Source: Bacillota bacterium (lineage in GTDB: Bacteria; Bacillota; Clostridia; Acetivibrionales; DTU013). From it: a stretch of DNA of 54,110 nucleotides. Numbering within the stretch: the stretch's first letter is position 1; each line of letters begins with the position of its first letter. Both the position numbers and the translations under genes were made by a program. The notes beneath the pieces were generated by a model. The model saw only the letters and a list, made by a program, of their open reading frames with translations. It did no database searches and had not been told where the DNA came from. The stretch spans positions 1 to 54,110 of the forward strand of contig JAEZLF010000187.1 of assembly GCA_023435925.1 (NCBI GenBank), read 5' to 3'. Shown piece by piece: positions 27,053 to 35,788 of the stretch.

Positions 27053-28869
27053 GCTGTCTCCTCTTTACCCGCATTTTTATGAGGAACAATCAGCGATACC
27101 GAACTGCCTTCTCCGTCCTCACAGGAAATTCTTATACCGTACTTGCTGCCGAACAGAATTTTGACCCTGGAGTTAATATTACTTAAACCTATGGAGGATT
27201 TTTTCTCCAGCGCGTCAAATCTGGTATTTTCCATCTGACTATTGATGAATGCTGCATCCATTCCCGTGCCATTATCCTTGACCGTTATGATAATATTCTC
27301 GTCTTCGAGCATTCCGCTGATCCAGATTTTCTTGTCCCCCCGCTTATTTCTCAATCCATGCTGAATGGAATTTTCAACCAATGGTTGTATCGAAATCCTT
27401 GGGATATTTTCCTTCAATATTCTGCTGTCGATGTCGATATTGACATCAATGGAATAGTTCTCCCTGACGTTGATGATATAGATATAGTTCTTAATATGTT
27501 TAATTTCGTCTTCTATCGTTGATAAGGGATCCTGCATATCCAGGCTGTATCGGAATAAATTTGACAAAGCCCTGGACAGTGCGCTTACAGTGTCGCAATT
27601 CTGCGAGGAAGCTATACTGCTCATTGTATCGAGGGTGTTGTACAAAAAGTGCGGATTAACCTGAGCCTGAAGCGCTTTATATTTCGCATGATTAATTTCA
27701 ATTTGGGCCTGGTACTCTTCAAAGAGCAACGTCTCGATGGTATCGAGCATATTGTTAAAGCTTTCTCCCAGTTTGCCTATTTCATCATTTTTTAAGCTGC
27801 TGATTCTGAGGGAGGTGTCTCCGTCCTTAATTTTGGTTATCGTATCAACCATATTGGTAAGGGGATCGGTAATGGATTTCGCCAACAGGATCGAGGACAG
27901 GAGAAATACCAGAATCAGCAATGCGGCTACTATTACCAGGTTTCTCGTGAGAACCAGATGGTTTGCTTCCAGCAGCTTCTGAGGCGTAAGAGAAAAGACT
28001 ATAAAATTATAGGTGTTATTGGGTATAGAGAAGAATTCACTGTCACTGACCGCGATATTGCTGTTTATCAAGTAGGAATTAGCGGTCACTAAATGCACCG
28101 TATGGTCATAGTACTCTTTCTGTTTTTCAGTCATATTGCCAACAGTTATAATGGGTCTGTCACCTTTTGTCTGCAGCCATACAATCTGATCATCTGAATA
28201 TACATACTTATTGATAATTTTACTGATGGGCTTGGAGTCGATATCACACACCATATACCCTATCGTCCTGGATGCATTATTATATAGTATCTTAAATACA
28301 AACCGGATAATATCTTCTTCTCTGCTCTGATTCAGGTAGCTTGACAGCAGTATGCTTTTTTTATCTGATTGGACATATTTCCTTACAACTGCGGCGTTGT
28401 TCGCCTCTATGTCATTATATATATCGCTGGGATAAGAGTATTTGGGGCTGTAGGATGTCCTGAAGGAACTGAGGAGTTCATCATTCATGTTGTATATGTA
28501 GAAGGCCTTCACACTAAATGTTTTATCGAAGGTGTAAACCGCAAAATTATGTGCAGTGTTATAGGAAAGCTCACTTCCGTACTTCTCCGTGAATTCAGCG
28601 GGAGGCATTTCATTAGCCAGATCTGTCATAAAATCACTTTGGTTATAAATGGTAGACATTCTGTCCTCGACAGCCTTAATAAAAGCCGAAATGTCATCCT
28701 GCATATTTCTCATGGAGTTTAAGCTTGCATCCCGGGCCTGATTATAGATCAGTTTGGAAGAAGTATACTCGAAAAATACGGTTTGAAGAATAAGTGCCAA
28801 TAGCGTACTGAACGTGCATAGCAACATAATCTTCATTCTCATACTGGTTGATCTGGTCATCCATTTCAT
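27049..28869 (-). CDS. Sensor histidine kinase, YesM-like
   Basis: 606 residues. Two membrane segments (about 13-35 and 300-322) enclose an extracellular sensor region of ~260 residues; a HAMP domain follows (ITDPLTNMVDTI...). The phospho-acceptor box is the LytS/YesM type, QAQVNPHFLYNTLD, with the C-terminal ATPase lobe (N box VENSIQHGL, G box DNGTGMD). AGGA lies 8 bases before the ATG. First gene of the sugar locus, with a consensus promoter upstream. It likely senses an extracellular saccharide, perhaps with the binding protein. Confidence 0.95.
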   Translation of the reverse strand: MKWMTRSTSMRMKIMLLCTFSTLLALILQTVFFEYTSSKLIYNQARDASLNSMRNMQDDISAFIKAVEDRMSTIYNQSDFMTDLANEMPPAEFTEKYGSELSYNTAHNFAVYTFDKTFSVKAFYIYNMNDELLSSFRTSYSPKYSYPSDIYNDIEANNAAVVRKYVQSDKKSILLSSYLNQSREEDIIRFVFKILYNNASRTIGYMVCDIDSKPISKIINKYVYSDDQIVWLQTKGDRPIITVGNMTEKQKEYYDHTVHLVTANSYLINSNIAVSDSEFFSIPNNTYNFIVFSLTPQKLLEANHLVLTRNLVIVAALLILVFLLSSILLAKSITDPLTNMVDTITKIKDGDTSLRISSLKNDEIGKLGESFNNMLDTIETLLFEEYQAQIEINHAKYKALQAQVNPHFLYNTLDTMSSIASSQNCDTVSALSRALSNLFRYSLDMQDPLSTIEDEIKHIKNYIYIINVRENYSIDVNIDIDSRILKENIPRISIQPLVENSIQHGLRNKRGDKKIWISGMLEDENIIITVKDNGTGMDAAFINSQMENTRFDALEKKSSIGLSNINSRVKILFGSKYGIRISCEDGEGSSVSLIVPHKNAGKEETA

Positions 28870-28930
28870 AGCATAATTCCTATGTTCAGCAAGATTTGGC
28901 GTGAACCTTATGCGACTTCAATTGATTATC

Positions 28931-28959
28931 ATTATATACGTAATATACATGCAAATCAA
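28931..28959 (-). promoter_or_regulatory. Sigma-A promoter of the kinase-regulator genes
   Basis: Minus strand -35 TTGATT (28954-28959), 17-bp spacer, -10 TATAAT (28931-28936), about 60 bases before the kinase ATG. Confidence 0.55.
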
Positions 28960-29093
28960 TAATTTACCCGTCAGCTTGTTTCGTTGTATTTATTAGCTAC
29001 TAGATAGTACGCACCGGCTATAGAAAAATAAATCAACATATTTACCGGAATGATAACAGCCATATTTTTTAGTATGGTAATCTCCACCATCCA

Positions 29094-29102
29094 TGCTATA
29101 AT
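29094..29102 (+). promoter_or_regulatory. Extended -10 box before the DUF5058 gene
   Basis: TGC-TATAAT at 29094-29102 on the plus strand, about 70 bases before the preferred ATG. The -35 region is poor, as is common for extended -10 promoters. Confidence 0.4.
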
Positions 29103-29172
29103 AGACGTATTCATACAAAAATTTATCATTCCAAGTGCAAAGCGAAAACTTCAAAGGGAGGAAACAAGCCTC

Positions 29173-29898
29173 ATGTTTAATCCAAATGATCGTTTCCTGT
29201 ACATCATCGTGGCCATCGTCATCATTTTTGTCATCACTGAGTCGGTTTACTTTCTGATCAAAGCCTGGCGTAGGGCAAAGCAAATCGGTTTATCCCTGGA
29301 AATTCTGAAAAAGGCAGCCATCTCATCCGCTATTTTCACCATCGCCCCTGCTGTGGCAATATTGCTGGGAGTTATCGCACTTTCAAAAGCACTGGGATTT
29401 CCGCTGCCATGGCTGCGGCTTAGTGTCATCGGTGCATTGACCTATGAGACCACAGCGGCTGCAACAGCTGCTTCCGTGCAAGGTGTTACCCTCTCTAAAC
29501 TGATCACGGATCCGGAAATATTCTCCTCCATCGCCTGGGTTATGACAGTGGGCATCATCCCCGGCCTTGTACTGGTTCCGTTATTAAGCAGGCGCATTGA
29601 AAATGGTTTGGGGAAGCTCAAAAGTAAGGATCAGAAATGGGGCGAAATCTTTATGTCTGCTTTGTTCCTTGGCATGATTTCAGCCTTTCTGGGTGTTATT
29701 TTCGCAACGATCCGCAATGGTCTCATCGGATGGATCCCAGCATTTATCATGCTGATTTCCGCAATGATCATGGCAATCTGCGGACTGCTGTTCAAGAAGC
29801 TGAAGATCAAGTGGATGGAGGATTATGCACTCCCCATCAGCATGCTGGGCGCAATGGCTCTTTCTATTCCCGTAACAAATTTAATCACTTCAATCTGA
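29173..29898 (+). CDS. DUF5058 family membrane protein
   Basis: About 241 residues from the ATG at 29173 (MFNPNDRF), which has GGGAGG 11 bases upstream; an earlier in-frame ATG at 29050 lies before the promoter. The protein has about six membrane helices, starting LYIIVAIVIIFVITESVYFL, and a conserved-looking segment GALTYETTAAATAASVQG. The family has no known function; its layout suggests a transporter component. It forms a pair with the next gene, 12 bases downstream, which is also a membrane protein. Confidence 0.8.
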   Translation: MFNPNDRFLYIIVAIVIIFVITESVYFLIKAWRRAKQIGLSLEILKKAAISSAIFTIAPAVAILLGVIALSKALGFPLPWLRLSVIGALTYETTAAATAASVQGVTLSKLITDPEIFSSIAWVMTVGIIPGLVLVPLLSRRIENGLGKLKSKDQKWGEIFMSALFLGMISAFLGVIFATIRNGLIGWIPAFIMLISAMIMAICGLLFKKLKIKWMEDYALPISMLGAMALSIPVTNLITSI

Positions 29899-29910
29899 TA
29901 GGGGGCATAT

Positions 29911-30576
29911 ATGATGAAAAAAGTTAGAGAATACCGTGATTCGGTACACTTTGTCGGCCGGTTCTGGTCCTTTGGCGCTTTATTGATGCTGCTGGCCGTT
30001 CCTGCTGCCATTTGCATTTATTACAGCGCATGGCCGGAGTTTTCAGCGGTGCTGAAAGGGTTTTTAGGCGTGGCGCCAATTTTCTGGACCGTCGGTACCA
30101 TAGAAGTGTTTACGTATGTCCCGATGCTGGGAACAGGCGGTTCCTATCTGGGCTTTGTAACGGGCAATCTCACCAACCTGAAGGTGCCCTGCGCCCTCAA
30201 TGCTATGGAATTGGCAAAGGTAGAGGCCGGCTCGGAAGAGGGCGAGGTCATCTCCACTATTGCTATTGCCGTTTCCTCCATCGTCACAACCGTCATCATT
30301 GCCGCAGGGGTGCTGCTACTGGCTCAGATACGTCCATTTCTGGAATCCCCGATCATGCAGCCTGCTTTTGATAACATTCTGCCGGCGCTGTTTGGCGGAC
30401 TCGCGGTAGTTTATATCTCAAAGTATTGGAAGATTGCTCTTACACCGCTGATTTTCATGATCCTGCTTTTTGTCTCCATACCGACTCTGGCAAGCTCGGT
30501 TGGTATTATGGTGCCGGTAGGCGCGCTGATTGCAATCGGAGCGGCTCGCATACTGTATAAAAAAGATGTGCTCTAA
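29911..30576 (+). CDS. Multi-pass membrane protein paired with DUF5058
   Basis: 221 residues with about five or six membrane helices. A glycine-rich loop (VPMLGTGGSYLGFVTGNLTN) and an acidic loop (KVEAGSEEGEVIST) lie between helices. A GGGGG ribosome site precedes the ATG, with an alternative start one codon later. It is the second gene of a two-gene transcript and probably forms a hetero-oligomeric transporter with the DUF5058 protein. That is inferred from adjacency and from the fact that both are membrane-only. No substrate can be proposed. Confidence 0.75.
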   Translation: MMKKVREYRDSVHFVGRFWSFGALLMLLAVPAAICIYYSAWPEFSAVLKGFLGVAPIFWTVGTIEVFTYVPMLGTGGSYLGFVTGNLTNLKVPCALNAMELAKVEAGSEEGEVISTIAIAVSSIVTTVIIAAGVLLLAQIRPFLESPIMQPAFDNILPALFGGLAVVYISKYWKIALTPLIFMILLFVSIPTLASSVGIMVPVGALIAIGAARILYKKDVL

Positions 30577-30794
30577 GAACCATCAGGTTCACTCCCACAT
30601 TAGCGTCACCGTTCCATGTTTTTCATTCCCGGATTCAAATAGTATGAATGTTTTTGGCGTCACTGCAATTATTGTATACACAGATTTTTTCCTGAACCTC
30701 AAAAATGATCACCCCCTATAAATCATTAATAGAATATTTGCAGCCATCGTCATTGCATTTACAATTGACGAGTCTGTTTTTTGTCTGAGCGGGA

Positions 30795-33107
30795 TCACCC
30801 GTTGTAGGGTTCTTTTGGCACAGGGAGCGCTTCTTTTTCACCGCCCTGGAAGGACTTCATCCACTCCGGCTGAGCAGGCTGCTTTTTTTCCTTAAGCATT
30901 CCCTGCCATTCTTCATCCGTCAGCCTCTGCCTGCTGACAAACTCATAGTAGCTGAAGCTGGCGCCTCTTGTCAGATACAGCTTTCCTCCAATAGGTACAA
31001 CAACAAAAATCTGATCCGCTGATCCTACCCCTGTTTCCAGATAGTAATCTGGAAAAACCGTATGTACATCAGCAATAACTGCCATATTCCGATCCGTTTC
31101 GGAGGTGATTTCGAACCAGCGCAAACGGTTTTCTGCCAGAGAGCTGGTCAGAGATTCCAGCATGCCGCCATAAGTCAGCAGTGTATCGTACTCCTCCTTT
31201 GTCAGTTCCTCGTTTCTCAGTTCCTTAACGGAACAGTTTATCAGGAACTCCAATATCTTTTCAAATCTCTCCATTCTGTTCTGCAGTTCTTCCGGAAGAA
31301 TATCCCTCCTGGTCAGATTCTCCCTGGAATAGCGCGTGATCCAGAGTAATTTTTCATACAGCTCTATGTTGGGCTCAACATAGCTGCGAATGACAGGCAG
31401 CAGATCCCCTCCGCCCATTTCCGCACCGCTCTTCTTTCCGTAGAGAATCGTATCATGCCTGAGTTCCGACCAGCTTCCCAAAGCTGTATTAAGGGATTTG
31501 TCCTGCCAGGCTTCCGTGGTCATAAAGGTGGGATATCCCTTCCCAAAAGGCGAAAGCAAAGACTTGAGAGTCCAGAGCCATCCATAATACATGTTGGATC
31601 GCCATGTTGTTTCAGGAAGCTTTAAAAACTGATTTTTCAGTTTTGTAAACTCTGCAGGGTACTCAGGCAATGTACTTTCTATTTTATCTTCATTGATCAG
31701 AAGGCTGTATGCTCTATCTGAACCCAGGACTCCCATCACATCCAGACCGGAGGGCATTGGCCTGAGAATAGGCTCCACCAGCTTTTGCAGAATCTCAGAA
31801 TCCGGAATATACCGTTGTCCCATAAACCGAAACTGCTTACCGACAGGCGTGGTTGCTCCTGTCCACATAGCTTGGATTCGGGGCTCGGGCAATTTTTCGG
31901 CTTCCTGGAATAACACCGCCATTTTCTCTTCATTCATGAGTCCGTCTAGATCCATTTCAGTGCCATATACCTTCAGGATAAACTCTTTGAAATCATAAAT
32001 GTTCAAATCATCGGTGCTGCCAACATAAAAATTCGTAGGATTATAGATCTTTTCCCACAACTCTGCATCGGTGCTGCCGTTCGCATTCATATAAATGCAG
32101 TAGGTGAGCAATAATGCTCTGGTTGTCTTTTCGATGTCCGGCACCTTCTGACCGTTTTCTTCCTTAAAAAGGGCAAAGGGCGCCTGCCCGTACCACATCA
32201 TTGCCCTGAAATACCTTTCCAGATCCTCACTTCTGGTGTAATGACCGCGAGGCTTGTACTGGCTGTAATCCAGATCGTATCCAAAGATCGGTGATCTCTC
32301 AAAACCGCTTTCAGAAGATACAAAGGCAAATTCCTGTTCTGCCAGCTGCTTTGCCTCCGCTGGCATATGATCCGGAAGCGCTTTTTTCAATGCAAGCTGC
32401 GCAACGCCAAAATAGGCGGCGTTAGCCAACGCCTCTGCCTTGACCTCACTATTTCCCAGATTATTATAAACCTGTATCGATTTATTCAGCATGCTATCCG
32501 TTAATTGCTCCAGCACCCCAAGTAGTTTTTGTGCTTCAAGCGTTCTCAACGAGTAGTCAAAGAATACGTGATATACCTGAAGGACAGAATCAGCAGTTAC
32601 AAAACTGGGCAGCTTCAGGTATAAATTTCTTTCGTAAATGTAAAACAGTTGTTCTTCTTCTGAAGGAGCAACAAAAAAACCGTTGGCGGACAGCAGTTTC
32701 TTTTGCTCAGCGGTAAAGCTTCCAAACTGTTCCAGATTCTCAATATTGGACAGATCTGCTTTCACTTTGTAGGGCTGAACCTCTTTCGTATATTGTACAG
32801 GCGCATATTCCGGCTGGATGTATATATCCGCCTCACTTTCGGTGAATAACGGTTCGGGCAACTCATTCAAGCTGCCATCCGTATTCAGGTGATCCGAATC
32901 CTCTGAACCACCGGTGTTGTTCTGATTGCCAGTACTCTCCGGCAATGGTTGCGTTCCGTCAGTTGCAGTGTCTTTCTGAACGCTGTTTGCATAATTTCCA
33001 TGGTTACCGGCATCTCTTTGCTCTGTGCTGCAGCCAGGTGTAAAAGCCAAAAGTATCACCAGGTACACTGTGCACAAAAAAACCGAAATCAGTCTTTTGC
33101 ATTTCAT
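30795..33107 (-). CDS. DUF3160 lipoprotein
   Basis: 770 residues. A lipoprotein signal with lipobox TPGC is followed by a Ser/Asn/Thr-rich linker and a large DUF3160 domain (LEQFGSFTAEQKKLLSANGF near its start, VLQVYHVFFDYSLRTLEAQK next). Such proteins are exported and surface-attached in Clostridia and relatives; their function is unknown. AAGGAG precedes the ATG. Only 29 bases separate it from the upstream lipoprotein gene, so the two are probably one transcript. Confidence 0.85.
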   Translation of the reverse strand: MKCKRLISVFLCTVYLVILLAFTPGCSTEQRDAGNHGNYANSVQKDTATDGTQPLPESTGNQNNTGGSEDSDHLNTDGSLNELPEPLFTESEADIYIQPEYAPVQYTKEVQPYKVKADLSNIENLEQFGSFTAEQKKLLSANGFFVAPSEEEQLFYIYERNLYLKLPSFVTADSVLQVYHVFFDYSLRTLEAQKLLGVLEQLTDSMLNKSIQVYNNLGNSEVKAEALANAAYFGVAQLALKKALPDHMPAEAKQLAEQEFAFVSSESGFERSPIFGYDLDYSQYKPRGHYTRSEDLERYFRAMMWYGQAPFALFKEENGQKVPDIEKTTRALLLTYCIYMNANGSTDAELWEKIYNPTNFYVGSTDDLNIYDFKEFILKVYGTEMDLDGLMNEEKMAVLFQEAEKLPEPRIQAMWTGATTPVGKQFRFMGQRYIPDSEILQKLVEPILRPMPSGLDVMGVLGSDRAYSLLINEDKIESTLPEYPAEFTKLKNQFLKLPETTWRSNMYYGWLWTLKSLLSPFGKGYPTFMTTEAWQDKSLNTALGSWSELRHDTILYGKKSGAEMGGGDLLPVIRSYVEPNIELYEKLLWITRYSRENLTRRDILPEELQNRMERFEKILEFLINCSVKELRNEELTKEEYDTLLTYGGMLESLTSSLAENRLRWFEITSETDRNMAVIADVHTVFPDYYLETGVGSADQIFVVVPIGGKLYLTRGASFSYYEFVSRQRLTDEEWQGMLKEKKQPAQPEWMKSFQGGEKEALPVPKEPYNG

Positions 33108-33136
33108 TCTAACAACTCCTTATTACACATTTCACA

Positions 33137-34540
33137 TCATACTTTTTCAATGAGTTCGCCATTCTGATAGCTAAAAATCACATTCTTCCAATGGTCATCC
33201 TTCAGGATATCTGCAGTAACAATTTGCATTCCCCTTTTTTCCGGTTCCTGTTTCTGCAATGCCGAGATATCCTGAAATTCCCCACTCTCCCCCATTCCTT
33301 CAAAGCCAAAGCCCTTCCACTTATAGGAGTTTATAATCTTCCTCCCATTTGAAAGCAGCTCGATAGCAATCAGTTCTTCCATATCATCCCCGTCAATATC
33401 GCAGAAAATATAGTCGTCAAAGGGGTGCGAAAGTCTGGATCCCAGCCACTTTGGTGAAAGCCCTTCTTTGTCCCAGTTGTAAATAAAAGGCCTCTTCGCC
33501 ATTACCGGATGGAATCTGGCCGTCTTATAAACACCAACTGAAATCTCCCTTACTCCGTCTCCATCTACATCCGTCGTTTGAACCTTCCAGGGTTTCAAGT
33601 CCTCCATATCATATGTACCAAGCTCTCTACCACCTGACCGGATAACAAGCTCCTTTCCGTATGTGCTCCCTTTATTTGCACGAATATAGATTTCCTCTTG
33701 AATTCCGTCGAGGTCAAGATCCGATTTGCAGCTGCTCAATTTGCTTATATTACTATCGTTACTATCCTTACTGACATTACTATAGCTGCTATTGTTGCTG
33801 CTGTCGTTGTTATCGGCAATGCTGCTACTATCGTTGCTGCCGGTGCTTTCGCTGTTGTCTGTACCGGTGTTAGGCGACGCCGGATTCACAGTGATTTTTA
33901 GTTCCTTTGACAAATTGCCGCCATTCTGCTCCTGCTTTTCTGTTAATGTAAATGCTGTAGCGACCTTAACGGTATACTCCCCCTCCGGCAGGTACAGATC
34001 CTCTTCTGCATAAAATTTACGCCAGAATTCAGCCTTTGGGTCATCAGCGGAATACCCTCCGTTCTTGGAATAGGTAAAATGATAGAGCTTGCCTTTTTCT
34101 AAATCCGTCGACATCAGAATATTGTGAACGAATCCTCCGGTGTCGAAATCCTTTCCATCGGAAATATAAAAGCTGATATACGGGTCACCGTGCCATATTT
34201 TTATGTGACTGTCCTTTCCGATATATTTCAGAGTTGCCCAAATTTTGATATTCTCAGTAGTTGAATAGATAGTTTTATCCGTATATAAATTCAGTTCGAA
34301 AAGGCTGCTGTAATCCTGTGCTGCACCATCTGCGGACTCATCTGCTGTACCATTTGCCACGCCGTTTGAATCCTCATAAGCATTTTCGTATGCACCTTTA
34401 CTTGCTTCTCTTGTTCCATCTTTCACTGTCGTATACGATTTATTTTTCATTGGAACAGTATTGTTTGTACAGCTTGTCAACATAATAATTGCAATGATAG
34501 AAAGCATACCTATGACAATTTTTAGTAATTTCAAGACCAA
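33137..34540 (-). CDS. Lipoprotein with Ig-like domain, repeat linker and VCBS/FG-GAP-like C-terminus
   Basis: 467 residues starting with TTG (AAGGGA just upstream; another TTG two codons on is possible). Lipobox MLTSC. A first low-complexity linker is followed by a beta-rich domain resembling BsuPI-type proteinase inhibitors (SLFELNLYTDKTIYSTTENI). Then comes a Ser/Asn/Asp linker of ~50 residues encoded by trinucleotide-like repeats (33735-33870), and a C-terminal domain with DLDLDGIQEE, DVDGDGVREI and DIDGDDMEEL, Asp-rich loops typical of FG-GAP/VCBS calcium sites. Probably a cell-surface protein of the same transcript as the DUF3160 gene. Function unknown. Confidence 0.75.
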   Translation of the reverse strand: MVLKLLKIVIGMLSIIAIIMLTSCTNNTVPMKNKSYTTVKDGTREASKGAYENAYEDSNGVANGTADESADGAAQDYSSLFELNLYTDKTIYSTTENIKIWATLKYIGKDSHIKIWHGDPYISFYISDGKDFDTGGFVHNILMSTDLEKGKLYHFTYSKNGGYSADDPKAEFWRKFYAEEDLYLPEGEYTVKVATAFTLTEKQEQNGGNLSKELKITVNPASPNTGTDNSESTGSNDSSSIADNNDSSNNSSYSNVSKDSNDSNISKLSSCKSDLDLDGIQEEIYIRANKGSTYGKELVIRSGGRELGTYDMEDLKPWKVQTTDVDGDGVREISVGVYKTARFHPVMAKRPFIYNWDKEGLSPKWLGSRLSHPFDDYIFCDIDGDDMEELIAIELLSNGRKIINSYKWKGFGFEGMGESGEFQDISALQKQEPEKRGMQIVTADILKDDHWKNVIFSYQNGELIEKV

Positions 34541-34723
34541 TTCATCCCTTCATTTCGGTTATTCCTTTGATTTAGTCCTTCCGGTTATTCCTTCTCCCTA
34601 TTATCATAGGTTTTTGACTGCATTCTTTGCAAATTTGTTCCAGCATTCCACATAAATATGATCTCCTCTTTCTTTTGATTATTCGAAAGAAAATATCTGA
34701 AAGCAAAACGGTACCAGCCGCTT

Positions 34724-34750
34724 GGGCTTTTTGCGAAAGCAAAAGAGCCC
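34724..34750 (-). terminator. Hairpin past the end of the riboswitch-controlled gene
   Basis: Stem GGGCTTTTTGC with GCAAAAGAGCCC (one bulge) around a GAAA loop, 27 bases after the stop codon at 34777. No T run follows on the minus strand, so terminator activity is uncertain. Confidence 0.45.
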
Positions 34751-34776
34751 GGAAATGGGGAGCGTCTTTCGCCTCG

Positions 34777-35505
34777 TTATTTAACTAAAATTGATATAGA
34801 ATGGAACACCAGAAATATTCCAATAATACCGGTGACGATTGGAGCAATTACAATGGCCCATTGCGTGATTTTCATTTTAATAATTCCATAAAGCCGATCA
34901 AATTTGTCCTGTGCTTTCACATATACAAAATATAAAATCATTAGCGGTGATGTATAGATCGTATTATATACAACAAGTATGAACGTCACCTGGATAAATG
35001 AAAGCTCATAATTGAAAAGAATTGCCAGAAAAGCAAAATACGGCAGTGCAGTTGCTAATTCCGAGATCGTTGCACCTATGCCCAATGCCACCAAAGCCAA
35101 TGGTGATACGGACTTAATTTTACGCGCAGCTTCTGCTTCATCATTGCTTTTGCTTTCGCCGGAATTCAAAGATTGAACCTGTTTTTCAAGTGATATTATC
35201 CTGGTGTTTTGTAGCAAATAGCAAACCGCAACCAAAAAAGCAATACCTAGTATTAGTTCACTAGTAAACACAATTTTCCCATATTTCTCTATAAGTGCTC
35301 TGAAAAAATCACCAATGTAAGTAACAAACCCATAATACGCCAGAAACCCTCCTGCCAGGTTTGTAAGCCCGGTTGGCAGGATAAAATACCAGATATGCTT
35401 TGGCTTTTTAACCATTCCCTGCAAGACAAATTGTTGCGTAATAGCAATTGGGTTAAGACTGTCTGCAGCACTTGTCAAAACCGTTGAAACCAATAAGCCC
35501 CACAT
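34777..35505 (-). CDS. GAP/LysE-type multi-pass membrane protein under guanidine-I riboswitch
   Basis: About 242 residues from the ATG at 35505 (MWGLLVST), which has a perfect AAGGAGG 8 bases upstream. Six membrane helices are likely, with the first containing SAADSLNPIAI and a later one LGIGATISELATALPY, a two-repeat layout like GAP/LysE-type exporters. A hydrophilic loop (residues ~110-140) lies between the halves. The frame upstream crosses the riboswitch and is not coding. The ykkC-type riboswitch controlling it suggests a role in guanidinium export or tolerance. The family assignment is moderate and the guanidine link is inference from the riboswitch. Confidence 0.8.
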   Translation of the reverse strand: MWGLLVSTVLTSAADSLNPIAITQQFVLQGMVKKPKHIWYFILPTGLTNLAGGFLAYYGFVTYIGDFFRALIEKYGKIVFTSELILGIAFLVAVCYLLQNTRIISLEKQVQSLNSGESKSNDEAEAARKIKSVSPLALVALGIGATISELATALPYFAFLAILFNYELSFIQVTFILVVYNTIYTSPLMILYFVYVKAQDKFDRLYGIIKMKITQWAIVIAPIVTGIIGIFLVFHSISILVK

Positions 35506-35530
35506 AATAATTACCTCCTTGTTAATGAGC

Positions 35531-35655
35531 AAAAAATAAGCCCGAGAGTTGTAAATAACTCCCAGGCTTTTATCCCGCCGTGTACACAATCCATAGAATC
35601 GTGCGTTTTCTCTCGGACCAGACTAATAATTCTTATTACGGAACCCTAGAAAACC
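35531..35655 (-). promoter_or_regulatory. Guanidine-I (ykkC) riboswitch with overlapping terminator
   Basis: On the minus strand the leader has the ykkC landmarks in order: CTAGGGTTCCG (35639-35649), CTGGTCCGAGAG, and ACGGCGGGATAAAAGCCTGG near 35562-35582. The 3' aptamer strand (AGCCTGGGAGTT, 35557-35568) can instead pair with AACTCTCGGGCT (35539-35550) to form a 12-bp terminator followed by TTTTTT (35531-35536). Ligand binding would hold that strand in the aptamer and let transcription continue, an ON switch, as known for guanidine-I. The ykkC subtypes for ppGpp or PRPP are the alternatives; the ACGG-GGGATAAAAGCC block fits guanidine-I best. Confidence 0.88.
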
Positions 35656-35683
35656 AAAATGATATTAAAATGTATCGGTGATA

Positions 35684-35712
35684 ATGATACCAAAAAGCTC
35701 ATACTGTGTCAA
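35684..35712 (-). promoter_or_regulatory. Promoter of the riboswitch leader
   Basis: Minus strand -35 TTGACA (35707-35712), 17-bp spacer, -10 TATCAT (35684-35689) with a TGG extension, about 30 bases before the aptamer. Confidence 0.7.
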
Positions 35713-35748
35713 TAAAAAAGGCAGATGCCTGTTAATAAGCGTTCTGCC
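35713..35748 (-). terminator. Terminator of the NlpC/P60 gene
   Basis: GGCAG / CTGCC stem (35720-35724 with 35744-35748, 19-nt loop) followed on the minus strand by a run of T residues, 41 bases past the stop at 35789. The stem is short, so it is modest. Confidence 0.5.
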
Positions 35749-35788
35749 GGATTGCTTCCGTTATTGTTATTTTAAAACTCTACTATTA

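Noticed and set aside
30577..30794. 63-codon plus-strand open frame after the DUF5058 pair
   Set aside because: It starts inside the preceding gene in another frame, lacks a ribosome site and shows no recognisable content.
35506..35589. Upstream coding extension of the GAP/LysE-type gene
   Set aside because: It overlaps the riboswitch terminator and aptamer strand; the ATG at 35505 has a perfect ribosome site.
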